A program made the translations under genes and the position numbers. The notes under the pieces were generated by a model. It was not told the DNA's origin. It ran no database searches and saw nothing but the letters and a program-made list of their open reading frames with translations. From Candidatus Hydrogenedentota bacterium (GTDB taxonomy: Bacteria; UBA8481; J006), in NCBI GenBank assembly GCA_003697085.1, contig RFFU01000097.1:1-58390 (forward strand): DNA of 58,390 bases. Reading direction: 5' to 3'. Positions 45,747 through 55,179 of this stretch are shown here, piece by piece. Each line of letters starts with the position of its first letter. Position 1 is the stretch's first letter.

Positions 45747-48230
45747 ATGACGACAGCCGTTTCGGATCCCTTCCGCAAGCAGAACGAATCTCGGCTCGAT
45801 ATGCTGAAAAAGACGGTCACGACGCTGAAGTGGAAGGTCTTCAACGCCATTCCGATTCTGATCCATTATCCCTTGGCGGGTCTTCCAGGAAGCGAGCCGG
45901 CGGGGGCGCCGGCGGGATTGGCGCCGGCCCGATTCCGGGCGACGGCCCGGGAAGCCGCGCGGGAACTTTTTCCCGAACTGCGGGGTTATTCCGCGCCCGC
46001 GCGCCGAGCCGATTTCCTCTCCCTCTTCGCGATGGGCTCCGTCGGAACCTCCTGCTTCACCTCGGAATCCGACATCGATTTCTGGCTCATCTACCGCCCG
46101 GGTAAGCTCGATTCCTACGCCCGCCACATCGCTCTGGAGCGGTTGAAAAATATCGAGGAATGGGCAGAACGGAAGGCCGGTCTCGAAATCCATTTCTACT
46201 TGCACGATCTGGAGGAGATACAGAAGGCCACCTTTTCTTACGACAAGGAGAACGCCGGAACCTTTGGCCCTATCCTGAAGGAGGAATTTCTTCGAACGGC
46301 GGTTTATGTCGCCGGAGCGGAGCCTTCCTTCTGGCCGTCCGCGTCGGAACCGACCACGGACTTCGGCCCGCTTCAAAAATTGACAAGCGAACAGTACCTG
46401 GCCGCCTGCCTCCAACAACTCGAAAAGGCCATCGACAAGCCCTTCAAATCCGCAATCAAGGTCGCCCTCCTGAGAAATCTCGCCGCCAATCCGGAGCGGC
46501 CGACACCCGCCGAGATCGTCCGGGATCGCATCCGCGAAGGAAAGAGGGTCGATCCGTATATCCTTCTCGTTGAGTATCTCTGGGAATACTTCCGTTCCAC
46601 GGGGCAGGAAAAGGATTTCCGATTCCTAAAAACGGTCCTCTATCTCAAGATCGTTTCCGAAGAGACGTCTCAAGGACGGCTGATCCGCACGCAAGAACAT
46701 CTCCTGAAGGCCGGCTTCCAGGGGATCGGCCCCTCGATCGATCTCGCTCATCTTTCCCGCTTCTTCTCCTGGCCTTTCTCGGAACGCCGAAAATTCGCCG
46801 AGGAGATCACGGCGTATATTCACCGTTCGATCCGCGAGATCAGTATGTTTCACCGCTCCGATTCCTCCACCGCCGACTGGCTCCGCCTCCTCACCAAAAA
46901 GTTCGGCCTGCGCCGCTTCACGCAGGACACGATCGAGAGTTTGACCTTCTCCGATGTTCCCTCACGGGGAGAAAAGAATCTCTCCTTCATCCTTCATCCC
47001 GAAACCGGTACCTGGCACCTCTCCCTGCAACTTTTTGTCGGCCGGCCTGATCCCGAACGAATTCACAGTATCTTTCATTCTCCATCGCCGATCGTCCTCC
47101 TCGCCTTCGCGCTCAAGAACAATCTCTGGAGGGACCGAACGACGGAGATCCGGGCCTATCCCTCAGATGAATTTCCCAAACGCCATGGTATCTTCCTTCG
47201 TGAACTCTCTCGTCTTTTCGACCACCATTTCCCCTTGGAGAATCTCGATCGCAAGGAAAAACCGATCTTCCACCTCCTCGCGGGAGAAATGCGTCACGGG
47301 GTGCGCGAAACCTTCAAGCGGATAACTCTCTTCACCGTCACGAGTTGGGGACTTGTCCGCTACAAAATTTTCACCGGACCCGATTCGCTCTCGACCACCG
47401 TGCGGGAAATCATCGGCGGCGTTCCCGCTCGGGAGGGCGTGCGGGTCGTCACCGATTCTCCCTCGAAGGGACTCGAGTCCGAGATCGAACGAATTTTCCG
47501 GCGGGCCTCCGCCGATCCCGATCACGCCTTCCTCGCCGGTGATTCCTCCCATCTGCTTGTTATCGATCCTCCCGACGTCTTCGTTGCCTCCTCCTTCCGG
47601 GAACTAGTTCGGAACCTTTCCTCCCGTCCCAAACCGACCCTCTTTACACCGAACCCGCAGGGGGAGGATGAAACCTTCCTCAAAACGATCTTCACGCCGG
47701 AACGGGACGAGATCCGCGTCTATCGTTGGACGGAAAAGAATGAAACCCTTCTGATTATAATGGATCCCGCGGGACGCCTCTATTCGTGGAGTCGCAACAG
47801 GACCGATGCCGATTTTTCACTCCCCGAAGATCTGAGATACGTCGCGGAATTTTCGGAGGGCGTTTCCCTCCAGTGTTTCGAGATTGAACACCGACCGGGG
47901 TTTCCCATCCCCTGGGCCGTCAGCACCGTCCACGTTCCCAACCGACGGACTCCGAATCCGGAAAGGGAGATTCACGTCTTTCTCGAAGCCGCCGGCATTC
48001 TTCGCGCCTCGATCGGACACCGTACGCTCGGCCCCGCCTCCCCCGAGGAGGTCTATCGGCGGATTGCCGAAGTGGTCCGCGAGGCACGCCGGGGACGAAA
48101 ATCCTATCCGGTCCATATTACATCCTTGCGCTTCCCCGCCTATATCCATCAGCGCGTCTCCCCCGTCGATGCCTTGCGGAAGAAACACGAAATGGAGGAT
48201 CGCATCACCCGCCTGCTCGAAAATCTCTGA
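45747..48230 (+). CDS. cyaA: Class I adenylate cyclase (CyaA family)
   Basis: 827 residues, close to E. coli CyaA (848). A nucleotidyltransferase-type site is seen in MGSVGTSCFTSESDIDFW: the G97-S98 loop and carboxylates D109 and D111. The family-typical stretches follow: GLEIHFYLHDLEEIQ, KEEFLRTAVYVAG and PFKSAIKVALLRN, then the large C-terminal regulatory region (about 450-827). It makes cAMP from ATP in the cytoplasm. Class I cyclases are best known from Gammaproteobacteria, which this organism does not appear to be. It begins one base after the GspN-like gene. An Ala/Gly/Pro-rich patch (50-61) sits near the N-terminus. Confidence 0.9.
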   Translation: MTTAVSDPFRKQNESRLDMLKKTVTTLKWKVFNAIPILIHYPLAGLPGSEPAGAPAGLAPARFRATAREAARELFPELRGYSAPARRADFLSLFAMGSVGTSCFTSESDIDFWLIYRPGKLDSYARHIALERLKNIEEWAERKAGLEIHFYLHDLEEIQKATFSYDKENAGTFGPILKEEFLRTAVYVAGAEPSFWPSASEPTTDFGPLQKLTSEQYLAACLQQLEKAIDKPFKSAIKVALLRNLAANPERPTPAEIVRDRIREGKRVDPYILLVEYLWEYFRSTGQEKDFRFLKTVLYLKIVSEETSQGRLIRTQEHLLKAGFQGIGPSIDLAHLSRFFSWPFSERRKFAEEITAYIHRSIREISMFHRSDSSTADWLRLLTKKFGLRRFTQDTIESLTFSDVPSRGEKNLSFILHPETGTWHLSLQLFVGRPDPERIHSIFHSPSPIVLLAFALKNNLWRDRTTEIRAYPSDEFPKRHGIFLRELSRLFDHHFPLENLDRKEKPIFHLLAGEMRHGVRETFKRITLFTVTSWGLVRYKIFTGPDSLSTTVREIIGGVPAREGVRVVTDSPSKGLESEIERIFRRASADPDHAFLAGDSSHLLVIDPPDVFVASSFRELVRNLSSRPKPTLFTPNPQGEDETFLKTIFTPERDEIRVYRWTEKNETLLIIMDPAGRLYSWSRNRTDADFSLPEDLRYVAEFSEGVSLQCFEIEHRPGFPIPWAVSTVHVPNRRTPNPEREIHVFLEAAGILRASIGHRTLGPASPEEVYRRIAEVVREARRGRKSYPVHITSLRFPAYIHQRVSPVDALRKKHEMEDRITRLLENL

Positions 48231-48321
48231 TTCTCCGATGCAACTAGAGAAATAGAGAAAAGAGGAGGGGCAAGGGCATGGGTGTGGAAAAAGGCAAAAG
48301 GCTGCAGAAATCTATTGTTTT

Positions 48322-49755
48322 TTATCGTTCCCAACCTTCTCCGTTCGGATAACGTTGCTCGAGGTCTTTCAGATATTTTCCGATTGCGTCGGCCAGGGCC
48401 TTCGCGACCCGTTCCTGCCACTCCGGATCCGCCAAACGCCGTTCCTCTCGAGGATTGGAGATAAAACCGAGTTCGACAAGGATCGAAGGGATATTCGAGA
48501 CGACTCCGTAATAGAGGACATAGAACCGCGCGCTTTTGACACCGCGGTTCGGCACATCGACCCGCGCCGGTACCACCGAAGCAACCACTTTCGCCAATTT
48601 ATGCGACTCCACCACGTTTCCGGTGACCATCAGATTCCAGAGAATGGGATCGATTCCCACGCTTTCGGGAGAAAAGGCTCCGCCTTCCAATTTCTCCGCC
48701 AGACGCGCCGCTTCGTCCGAGGGCTCGGAAAAGAAATAGACTTCCATCCCCGAAGCCGCTCGCCCCGTCGCTCCCCCGGCGGAATTGGAATGGATCGAGA
48801 TGAAAAGATCGGCTTTTTTTTCACGGGCAACGGCCACGCGACGGCTCAACTCCAGAAAACGGTCATCCTTTCTCGTCAACCACACCTTTCCCGCGGCGAT
48901 TTGTTCGAGAAAGCGAGCCAATTTCAGAGCGACGGCAAGATTGACGTCCTTCTCAAGCGTACCGCCGGGTCCGATCGCCCCGGCATCCTGATCGCCGTGC
49001 CCGGCATCGATCACGATATTGCGAATGAACGGCGCCAGTTTCCGCTTCGGAACTTCCCGCGGAAACGCCGTCGGCGTCCCCGCCTTCCTACCGTCCGACC
49101 TCGGTTCCTCGGACTTCGCTTCCGTTTCTCTCCCCTTCCCTTCAGCGCTTCCCGCTCCACGGGATGCCCCTGCAACGTTTTCTTTTTTAAGGGAAGGAGG
49201 CGGATTCAAAAGGACTCCTCGTCCCCCCAAAAACTTCTTCACTGATGTACCGGTCAAATAGAGCCGCCCCTTTTTGAGCAAAGGTGGATCGTCCAGTTCG
49301 CCGAGTGTGATCTTTCCGGAAGGGGCGATCCGCGAATAGAGAAGGGAGTCAAGAAGAAAACGCCAGCGGTTTCCTCCCGTCTCGAACAAAATCTCTCCGG
49401 ATGCCGGATTGAAAGAGAAGGTTCCGTCGAGAGCACGGCAGAGTTCATCGAGGGGGACGGCCGGAATCACCTTTTCCCCAGCCGGCATCGGTACTGTCGT
49501 CACTTCGTGATATCCATCCGCGGTTTCGATCCGCAAAACTCCGGCGCTGACGGCGGTAGAGAGGATCAGGACGGAGAAAGCAATCCCAAGAAAGCCGACG
49601 ATCCAGTAGAGAATCGCTTGTCGCGGGGTGAGACGCGGTGCGGGCGCGCGCTTCCCGTCCAAAAGTGTAAGCCGCGCCGACGCCGCCTCCCGCGCCGGGA
49701 AAGGGAAGAGGGGTTCTTCTTCGAGCGGAATCTTCTGGGGAACCGGAGGAACCAT
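48322..49755 (-). CDS. N-acetylmuramoyl-L-alanine amidase (Amidase_3)
   Basis: 477 residues. A cytoplasmic, Pro-rich N-terminus; one membrane helix (about 46-70); a periplasmic domain (75-190) resembling copper-amine-oxidase-N/AMIN-like modules; a low-complexity linker (190-235); the zinc amidase domain (about 240-465). Zinc and catalytic motifs: IDAGHGDQDAGAIG, FISIHSNSA, and VELGFISNPREE for the catalytic Glu. It cleaves peptide stems from glycan strands during cell separation. Its ATG directly follows the pilT stop (TAGATG), so it is the last gene of the ftsA-ftsZ-pilT transcript. Confidence 0.93.
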   Translation of the reverse strand: MVPPVPQKIPLEEEPLFPFPAREAASARLTLLDGKRAPAPRLTPRQAILYWIVGFLGIAFSVLILSTAVSAGVLRIETADGYHEVTTVPMPAGEKVIPAVPLDELCRALDGTFSFNPASGEILFETGGNRWRFLLDSLLYSRIAPSGKITLGELDDPPLLKKGRLYLTGTSVKKFLGGRGVLLNPPPSLKKENVAGASRGAGSAEGKGRETEAKSEEPRSDGRKAGTPTAFPREVPKRKLAPFIRNIVIDAGHGDQDAGAIGPGGTLEKDVNLAVALKLARFLEQIAAGKVWLTRKDDRFLELSRRVAVAREKKADLFISIHSNSAGGATGRAASGMEVYFFSEPSDEAARLAEKLEGGAFSPESVGIDPILWNLMVTGNVVESHKLAKVVASVVPARVDVPNRGVKSARFYVLYYGVVSNIPSILVELGFISNPREERRLADPEWQERVAKALADAIGKYLKDLEQRYPNGEGWER

Positions 49756-50856
49756 CTATTCCAGAATCCCCTGAATGATGTCGGGAAAGAAGCCCTGGCA
49801 GAACATTCCAAAGGAGTCGGGATTGGAGCAGGCCGCTTGGCCGGCCTCGAAACTGATCAGCCCCGCATTGTAGAGACTCACCAGATGCTGGTCGAACGTC
49901 TGCATCCCCTCATTGGCCGCGGCGTGAATGACCGACTTCAGAAGACCGATCTTGTCCTCGACGATCATCTTCCTCACGAGAGCATTCATCAGCATCACTT
50001 CGACCGCGGGAAGCATTCCGGTGCCGTCCAGTCGCGGAACCAACCGCTGAGCGATGACCCCGCGAAGATGGAAAGCCAATTGCTGGCGGATGACCGTCTG
50101 CTGCTCCTCGCTGAAATACTCGAGAATCCGCTTCACCGTCTGGGGCGCCGTCGTCGTGTGAAGCGTGGACATAACGAGATGGCCGGTTTCGGCGGCGGTG
50201 ATCGCGGATCGGATCGTTTCCTCATCCCGCATCTCGCCGATCAGAATCACGTCGGGATCCTGGCGCATCGCGGACCGCAACGCCTTGGCGAAATCCTTCG
50301 TATCTTGTCCGATCTCGCGTTGCGTCACAATGCTGTTCTTGTCGTGATAAAGATATTCGATGGGATCCTCAAGCGTCACAATATGGCAACGCCGGTTCTC
50401 GTTGATGATATCAATCATCGCAGCCAGTGTTGTGGACTTACCGCTTCCGGTCATTCCGACGACCAGAATCAGGCCCGTATGGAATCGGGTGAGGTACTCG
50501 ACGGCGGGGGGAAGCCCCAATTCCTGATATCCCAAAATCGTCGTGTTGACTCGTCGCAATACCATACCGTTCGTCCCGCGCTGCCGAAAGACGTTGACAC
50601 GAAAGCGTCCGACCCCCGGAACGGGAAAACTCGTGTCGATCTCCTCCCCTTCCTCGAACTCCTGGCGCTGGTTCGGACGGATCACTTCCAGAGCCATCGC
50701 CGAGATCTTGTCCGGTGTCAATTTCTCGAAGTTTTCGAGCGTCCTGAGTTCTCCGGCGATACGGACGATCGGGGGAGAACCGACGTGGAAGTGAATATCG
50801 GAAGCCTGGAGTTGCGCCGCCGTCTCCAGGATCGAACGCAACTCCTCAGCAACCAT
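49756..50856 (-). CDS. pilT: Type IV pilus retraction ATPase PilT
   Basis: 366 residues. An N-terminal PAS-like domain (ASDIHFHVGSPPIVRI), Walker A GMTGSGKS at 134-141, Asp box (VTLEDPIEY), Walker B (DVILIGEMRD), His box (HLVMSTLHT) and the PilT-typical AIRNLI-like region near residue 315 (ALVRKMIVEDK). It is a hexameric cytoplasmic ATPase that depolymerises pili. AGGAGG lies before the ATG. No other pilus gene is in the window; it sits between ftsZ and an amidase gene. Confidence 0.96.
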   Translation of the reverse strand: MVAEELRSILETAAQLQASDIHFHVGSPPIVRIAGELRTLENFEKLTPDKISAMALEVIRPNQRQEFEEGEEIDTSFPVPGVGRFRVNVFRQRGTNGMVLRRVNTTILGYQELGLPPAVEYLTRFHTGLILVVGMTGSGKSTTLAAMIDIINENRRCHIVTLEDPIEYLYHDKNSIVTQREIGQDTKDFAKALRSAMRQDPDVILIGEMRDEETIRSAITAAETGHLVMSTLHTTTAPQTVKRILEYFSEEQQTVIRQQLAFHLRGVIAQRLVPRLDGTGMLPAVEVMLMNALVRKMIVEDKIGLLKSVIHAAANEGMQTFDQHLVSLYNAGLISFEAGQAACSNPDSFGMFCQGFFPDIIQGILE

Positions 50857-51007
50857 GATGCCGCCTCCTGATCACATCCCGTTCCGTCTCAGAAAGAATA
50901 ATGCGGGGCCCGACTTCACTCTCCTCGAAAATCAGAAAGTCGAAAGGAACGCCGTTCCCCTTCTTCCTCTCACCGCTCCCGAAGAACGCCGAAAAGAAAG
51001 AATCCAT
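50846..51007 (-). CDS. Possible 53-residue protein between ftsZ and pilT
   Basis: An ORF of 53 codons begins 25 bases after the ftsZ stop and ends in a TGA overlapping the first codons of pilT by 11 bases. The product begins MDSFFSAFFGSGERKK and continues with VPFDFLIFEESEVGPRIIL and SETERDVIRR: hydrophobic, then acidic, then basic, which looks protein-like rather than random. There is no strong SD (GAAGAG adjoins the ATG), and I recognise no family. It could be a translational bridge to pilT or simply a chance frame. Confidence 0.3.
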   Translation of the reverse strand: MDSFFSAFFGSGERKKGNGVPFDFLIFEESEVGPRIILSETERDVIRRRHHGC

Positions 51008-51032
51008 CTCTTCGCGAAAATCGTTTTCGGAA

Positions 51033-52214
51033 TCAGTTGTATCCTTGCTCCGCCAATCTCCGCCTCAAGAACGCCGGGGCCTCATAGTCCTGCTCCGCCA
51101 GCGCCGCCGGTTCCACGACCTCTTCCACGATTCCTTCCGTGTCGCGAATCTGCTGACGGTTCTTCCAGGCCGTGCGGGATTCCCAATAGCCGCCGGTTGC
51201 CGCCTTCACCGTATTGGGATATTGGAAGGTTTGCGCCTTCGACGCCTTGGTGTTGAATCCCGTGGCGATTACCGTAATTCGACATTCATCCGTCATCGAA
51301 TCGTCGATTACCTGACCATAGATGATGTTGCACTCCTCGTCGCAAGCCTCCGTGATGATCTCCATCGCGTCTGAAACCTCCATCAGGGAAAGATCCGGAC
51401 CACCGGTGATATTGACCAGAAGGCCCGTGGCACCAGAGATCGAGATATCATCGAGGAGAGGGGAATGAATCGCCTGACGCGCGGCGTCCGTCGCCCGCTT
51501 GTCTCCTTGCCCGATGCCCATTCCCATCAAGGCGTCACCGCGCTCCTGCATAATCGTGCGAACATCGGCAAAATCAACGTTGATCTCTCCGGGAACGATA
51601 ATGATGTCGGAAATTCCCTGAACACCCTTTCGGAGGACGTCATCGGCCATCTTGAAGGCTTCGCGAAGCCCGGTTCGGCGGTCGGCAATTTGAAGAAGTT
51701 TTTCGTTCGGGATCACGATGAGGGTGTCCACGTTCGCCCTGAGGTTCTCGAGAGCCTCTTCAGCCTGTTGCTTCCGTTTCTTTCCCTCAAACTCGAAGGG
51801 CTTCGTCACCACGCCGACAGTAAGCGCTCCCAACTCCCGAGCGACGGATGCGACCAAAGGACTCGCACCGCTGCCTGTTCCGCCCCCCATTCCGGCCGTA
51901 ATGAAGACCATATCCGCGCCCGCCAAGGCTTGTTGGATCAATTCCCGATCCTCCTCGGCGGCTTGGCGTCCGATCTCCGGCCGCGCACCGGCTCCCATCC
52001 CTTCCGTCAACTGCTGCCCGATCGGAACCTTGTGCTGGGCGACCGAAGCCTGCAACGACTGCTTGTCCGTGTTCGTAACGATGAAATCCACGCCGCGCAT
52101 TCGGCTTTGGATCATCCTGTTCACGGCATTGCACCCGCCGCCGCCGACGCCGATCACCTTGATCACCGTCGCCCGTGTCGCCCCTTCGTCCGCTACATCG
52201 AATGAAAACGCCAT
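51033..52214 (-). CDS. ftsZ: Cell division protein FtsZ
   Basis: 393 residues. The GTP-binding tubulin fold is complete: [14 protein letters not shown], the tubulin signature GGGTGSG at 110-116, and the T7 catalytic loop ([11 protein letters not shown]). A short linker leads to the conserved C-terminal peptide APAFLRRRL, which binds FtsA and other partners. It polymerises into the Z ring. GGGAGGG lies before the ATG. It is separated from ftsA by 202 bases. Confidence 0.98.
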   Translation of the reverse strand: MAFSFDVADEGATRATVIKVIGVGGGGCNAVNRMIQSRMRGVDFIVTNTDKQSLQASVAQHKVPIGQQLTEGMGAGARPEIGRQAAEEDRELIQQALAGADMVFITAGMGGGTGSGASPLVASVARELGALTVGVVTKPFEFEGKKRKQQAEEALENLRANVDTLIVIPNEKLLQIADRRTGLREAFKMADDVLRKGVQGISDIIIVPGEINVDFADVRTIMQERGDALMGMGIGQGDKRATDAARQAIHSPLLDDISISGATGLLVNITGGPDLSLMEVSDAMEIITEACDEECNIIYGQVIDDSMTDECRITVIATGFNTKASKAQTFQYPNTVKAATGGYWESRTAWKNRQQIRDTEGIVEEVVEPAALAEQDYEAPAFLRRRLAEQGYN

Positions 52215-52416
52215 TGCTTCTTCCCTCCCGTGTTCCTTTCAACGTTCCTTCGGCTCGAAAGCCGGATTCTTCAATACCCTGTCACCGATCGCCGACCGCC
52301 CGTCCTAGTTCCGCTCGCCCCACCCTCCTTTCCCACGAGTCCTCCTCGAGAAAACGGACCGGCCCCTCGTCGGCTCCGAATCCGTTTCCGACGCTGGGAA
52401 GACCCCGTTCCCGCCG

Positions 52417-53661
52417 TCAGTCACCGAAAACCTCCTTCGCCCAACTCTTCATCCTGTTCATCACGCTGCGGAATACGTCCCCGCCTCCGCCGATCGTCGG
52501 CCGTTCGTCCGCCCCCTCGCGCGCTCCGTAAAGAACCAATCCCACCCCCGTTGAGAAACTGGGCGAATTCACGACGTCCACAAGACCCGAAATTCCCTTG
52601 GGCGCACCGATGCGCACCGGCAACTCCAACACCCGTTCGGCCAGTTCCTGCACACCGGGCATCGCCGAAGCACCGCCTGTCAAAACAACTCCGCCGGGAA
52701 TCATATTCTCGTAGCCTTTCTTCCGGATCTCCCGCGCCAAAAGTACGAATATCTCCTCCATCCTCGGCTCGATGATCTCGACGAGGATCTTTCTTGGAAG
52801 TCGCTTGGCGCGACGCCCGCCGACGGAAGGCACCTCGATCTCCTCGTCGGCGGAAACCAGTTCCGAGAACGCGGCCCCGTGTTTCAACTTGATCTGCTCC
52901 GCCTCCCGGATCGGTGTCCGTAACCCCACGGAAATGTCGTGAGTGACATTGACTCCCCCCAGGGAAAGAACCTCCGTCTGCCAAATCGCCCCCTCCACGA
53001 ACAACGCCATATCGCAGGTTCCCCCGCCGAAGTCGATCAACGCTACCCCCAACTCCTTCTCGTCTTCCGTCAGAACAGCAAAGGAGGAAGCAAACGGAGC
53101 CAACACGATGTCGTCCACCTCGAAGCCCGCTCGGTTAACCGCTCGCACGATGTTCTGTGCCGACGTGATCGCCCCCGTCACGATGTGTACTTCCGCTTCC
53201 AGACGAACCCCCGACATACCCACCGGATCCTTGATACCATCCTGATCGTCCACGATGAATTCCTGCGGAAGGACGTGTATGACCTCACGGTCCATCGGAA
53301 TCGAAACCGCCCGTGCCGCATCGATCACCCGCTGGACATCCGATTCAACGATCTCCCGATCCTCACGCCCTACCGCGATGACACCACGCGAATTGATTCC
53401 CTTGATATGGCCGCCGGCGATTCCGACATAAACGGAAGCAACCTCCACCCCCGACATCAACTCCGCTTCCTCGACGGCTTTTGCTATCGAACGAACCGTC
53501 GCCTCGAGATTGACGACGACCCCCTTGCGCAAACCTTCGGAAGGCGATTGCCCCACCCCGACAATGTCGACAACCCCGCCCTCGCTCAATTCGCCAACAA
53601 TCGCACAGACCTTCGTTGTTCCAATATCCAACCCCACAACGGTTCGGGGCGCGTCATTCAT
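52417..53661 (-). CDS. ftsA: Cell division protein FtsA
   Basis: 414 residues. Actin-fold motifs: phosphate 1 (VGLDIGTTKVCAIVG), phosphate 2 (IDFGGGTCDMALF) and the adenosine motif (VVLTGGASAMPGV). It ends in an amphipathic helix (VMNRMKSWAKEVFGD), the membrane-targeting sequence that tethers FtsZ to the inner membrane. GGAGGG lies before the ATG. The usual upstream ftsQ/ddl/mur genes are not here: the next gene upstream is a PorV-like barrel beyond a 537-base gap. Confidence 0.97.
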   Translation of the reverse strand: MNDAPRTVVGLDIGTTKVCAIVGELSEGGVVDIVGVGQSPSEGLRKGVVVNLEATVRSIAKAVEEAELMSGVEVASVYVGIAGGHIKGINSRGVIAVGREDREIVESDVQRVIDAARAVSIPMDREVIHVLPQEFIVDDQDGIKDPVGMSGVRLEAEVHIVTGAITSAQNIVRAVNRAGFEVDDIVLAPFASSFAVLTEDEKELGVALIDFGGGTCDMALFVEGAIWQTEVLSLGGVNVTHDISVGLRTPIREAEQIKLKHGAAFSELVSADEEIEVPSVGGRRAKRLPRKILVEIIEPRMEEIFVLLAREIRKKGYENMIPGGVVLTGGASAMPGVQELAERVLELPVRIGAPKGISGLVDVVNSPSFSTGVGLVLYGAREGADERPTIGGGGDVFRSVMNRMKSWAKEVFGD

Positions 53662-54198
53662 CCCTTCTTACCCTCCTTCATTCCGTGCCACATAGCCCGC
53701 TACGTTCTTTACTACAACCTCCCTGTGCTTTCAAACTCTTTCAATTCTCTAAAAAAGTCAAATGAGATTCGACAAAAACCGCCTAATTTCTTCCACCGGT
53801 TTTCCACAGGCGCCCCGCGTGCGCCGGAGCCGCCCGTCGTGCCCACGTCTCACCAACCGGCTCCGCTCGAATTGGTTTATGAAGAAAATATCACGGAATT
53901 CGAGAAGAAGGAAAAGCGACAAAACGGAGAAGCAAGAGGAAGCGGGAAACGGAAGGAAAAATCCTCCAAAGATCTCCGCACCCCCGGACACTCGGGATCC
54001 CACCTCAGCCGACGCCCCTCCCTTCACTCGGACTTTCTCCCCCGTGGAGCGAGCGAGCCTCCGTAACCGGGTTCATTCGCGCACTGGAGAGGTTGCGCTT
54101 CACTTCCCTCAAGGAACGCACGCGGCAGGCGGTTGCCGGAAGATTCACGTTCGACCGATTCTTTCGAAAGCCGTCTCCCGTTCCCGCCATTCTCCGAT
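53662..54198. other. 537-base gene-free stretch upstream of ftsA
   Basis: It should hold the promoter of the ftsA-ftsZ-pilT-amidase transcript. The best guess on the minus strand is TTGAAA with a 17-base spacer to TAAAGA (about 53714-53742), which is weak. ORFs exist in several frames (for example 53758-54027 minus, 53762-54235 plus) but are Arg- or Ser-rich and unconvincing. I see no ftsQ, ftsL or divIC remnant. Confidence 0.4.
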
Positions 54199-55179
54199 TC
54201 AGGGGCGGCGCGTGCGGATCGGCCCGAAACGATAGCGCAGCCCCACGCGATGGTTGTTCCCAAGAACTCCGTACGGGATGAAGGCATAATCGAAGTCGAG
54301 GTCGCCGAAGTGGGCACCGAGTCCCGCCGTCCAGCCGTTTTGTATTTCGTTCCGATCGTCGAAGCCGGCACGAAGGTCAAGGAATCGGACGACACGATAC
54401 TCGACTCCCATCAAGATGGCGGCCTGTTCCTTCGATGCCTTCTCGACCTCGAGATTCACCAACATTTTATCATCAAAAAGCCGAAACGACGCGCCGGCCC
54501 TTCCCAAAAGCGGCAGTGACTCCTTCTTCACGTCAAACTGCATCTTTGTTCCAAAGTTCTTGAGTGTCGCGCCGACCGTCACGGGATAATCCTCAAAGGC
54601 CCACTGAAGTCCGAAGTCTCCCGCAAGGACCGTTGCGCTGGCGTCATCCAATTTCGATGTCACCAGTTTTATATTCGCTCCCACGGCCAGGTTCCCGAAG
54701 GCTCGCCCGTAACCCAGAGAGGCGGCAAGGTCGTGCGCCCCGAAATCGCCGACCCGTTGCCCCGAGACGAAAAGCCCGGCGGTGGTCAGAGTGTTCCGTT
54801 CGATCGTCCCGTAATCGATGAACTTCACCTCCGCACTCATCGCTCCCGCTGTTCGAAAAGGATGGACGAAGACGAGATCGCCGTAATTGATATCGAGAAC
54901 GAGGTTTTGATAAGACGCCGCCGCTTCGTTTCTCACGGTCCATGCCAACCCGGCCGGGTTGTAGTGAGGAGCCTGGACCCCTGTGGCCGCCGCCGTCATC
55001 GCATCCCCCATCGCCGCACCGTAAGCGCCTGTTCCAAGACGCAAAAACTCCGCCGAATAAGAGCCTCCCGTGCCAGGACGAGCGGCCGCCGGAGGCGCCG
55101 TAAGAAGCAATACCATTAATCCCGACACAAAACCGAGTCGTTGAATCCGGTTCCGTTTCAAAGCAGCGGAGAGTTTCAC
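54199..55179 (-). CDS. PorV/PorQ (UPF0164)-like outer-membrane beta-barrel protein
   Basis: 326 residues. A signal peptide (SGLMVLLLTAPPAAA) is followed by the family opening AEFLRLGTGAYGAAMGDA and HYNPAGLAW. Alternating beta strands then follow, ending in a barrel closing strand (HRVGLRYRFGP). PorV takes part in type IX secretion in Bacteroidota; similar proteins occur across FCB and several candidate phyla. The start is GTG 55179, overlapping the stop of the upstream cargo-like gene (GTGA), a direct link between the putative secretion partner and its substrate. Confidence 0.85.
   Translation of the reverse strand: MKLSAALKRNRIQRLGFVSGLMVLLLTAPPAAARPGTGGSYSAEFLRLGTGAYGAAMGDAMTAAATGVQAPHYNPAGLAWTVRNEAAASYQNLVLDINYGDLVFVHPFRTAGAMSAEVKFIDYGTIERNTLTTAGLFVSGQRVGDFGAHDLAASLGYGRAFGNLAVGANIKLVTSKLDDASATVLAGDFGLQWAFEDYPVTVGATLKNFGTKMQFDVKKESLPLLGRAGASFRLFDDKMLVNLEVEKASKEQAAILMGVEYRVVRFLDLRAGFDDRNEIQNGWTAGLGAHFGDLDFDYAFIPYGVLGNNHRVGLRYRFGPIRTRRP

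Noticed and set aside
49507-50871. 454-codon plus-strand ORF opposite pilT
   Set aside because: Antisense of a certain PilT gene; basic, motif-free sequence.
52295-52420. A 39-codon frame after ftsA beginning with a GTG that overlaps the ftsA stop
   Set aside because: Gly/Arg-rich and very short, no protein-like features; weaker than the 53-codon candidate after ftsZ.
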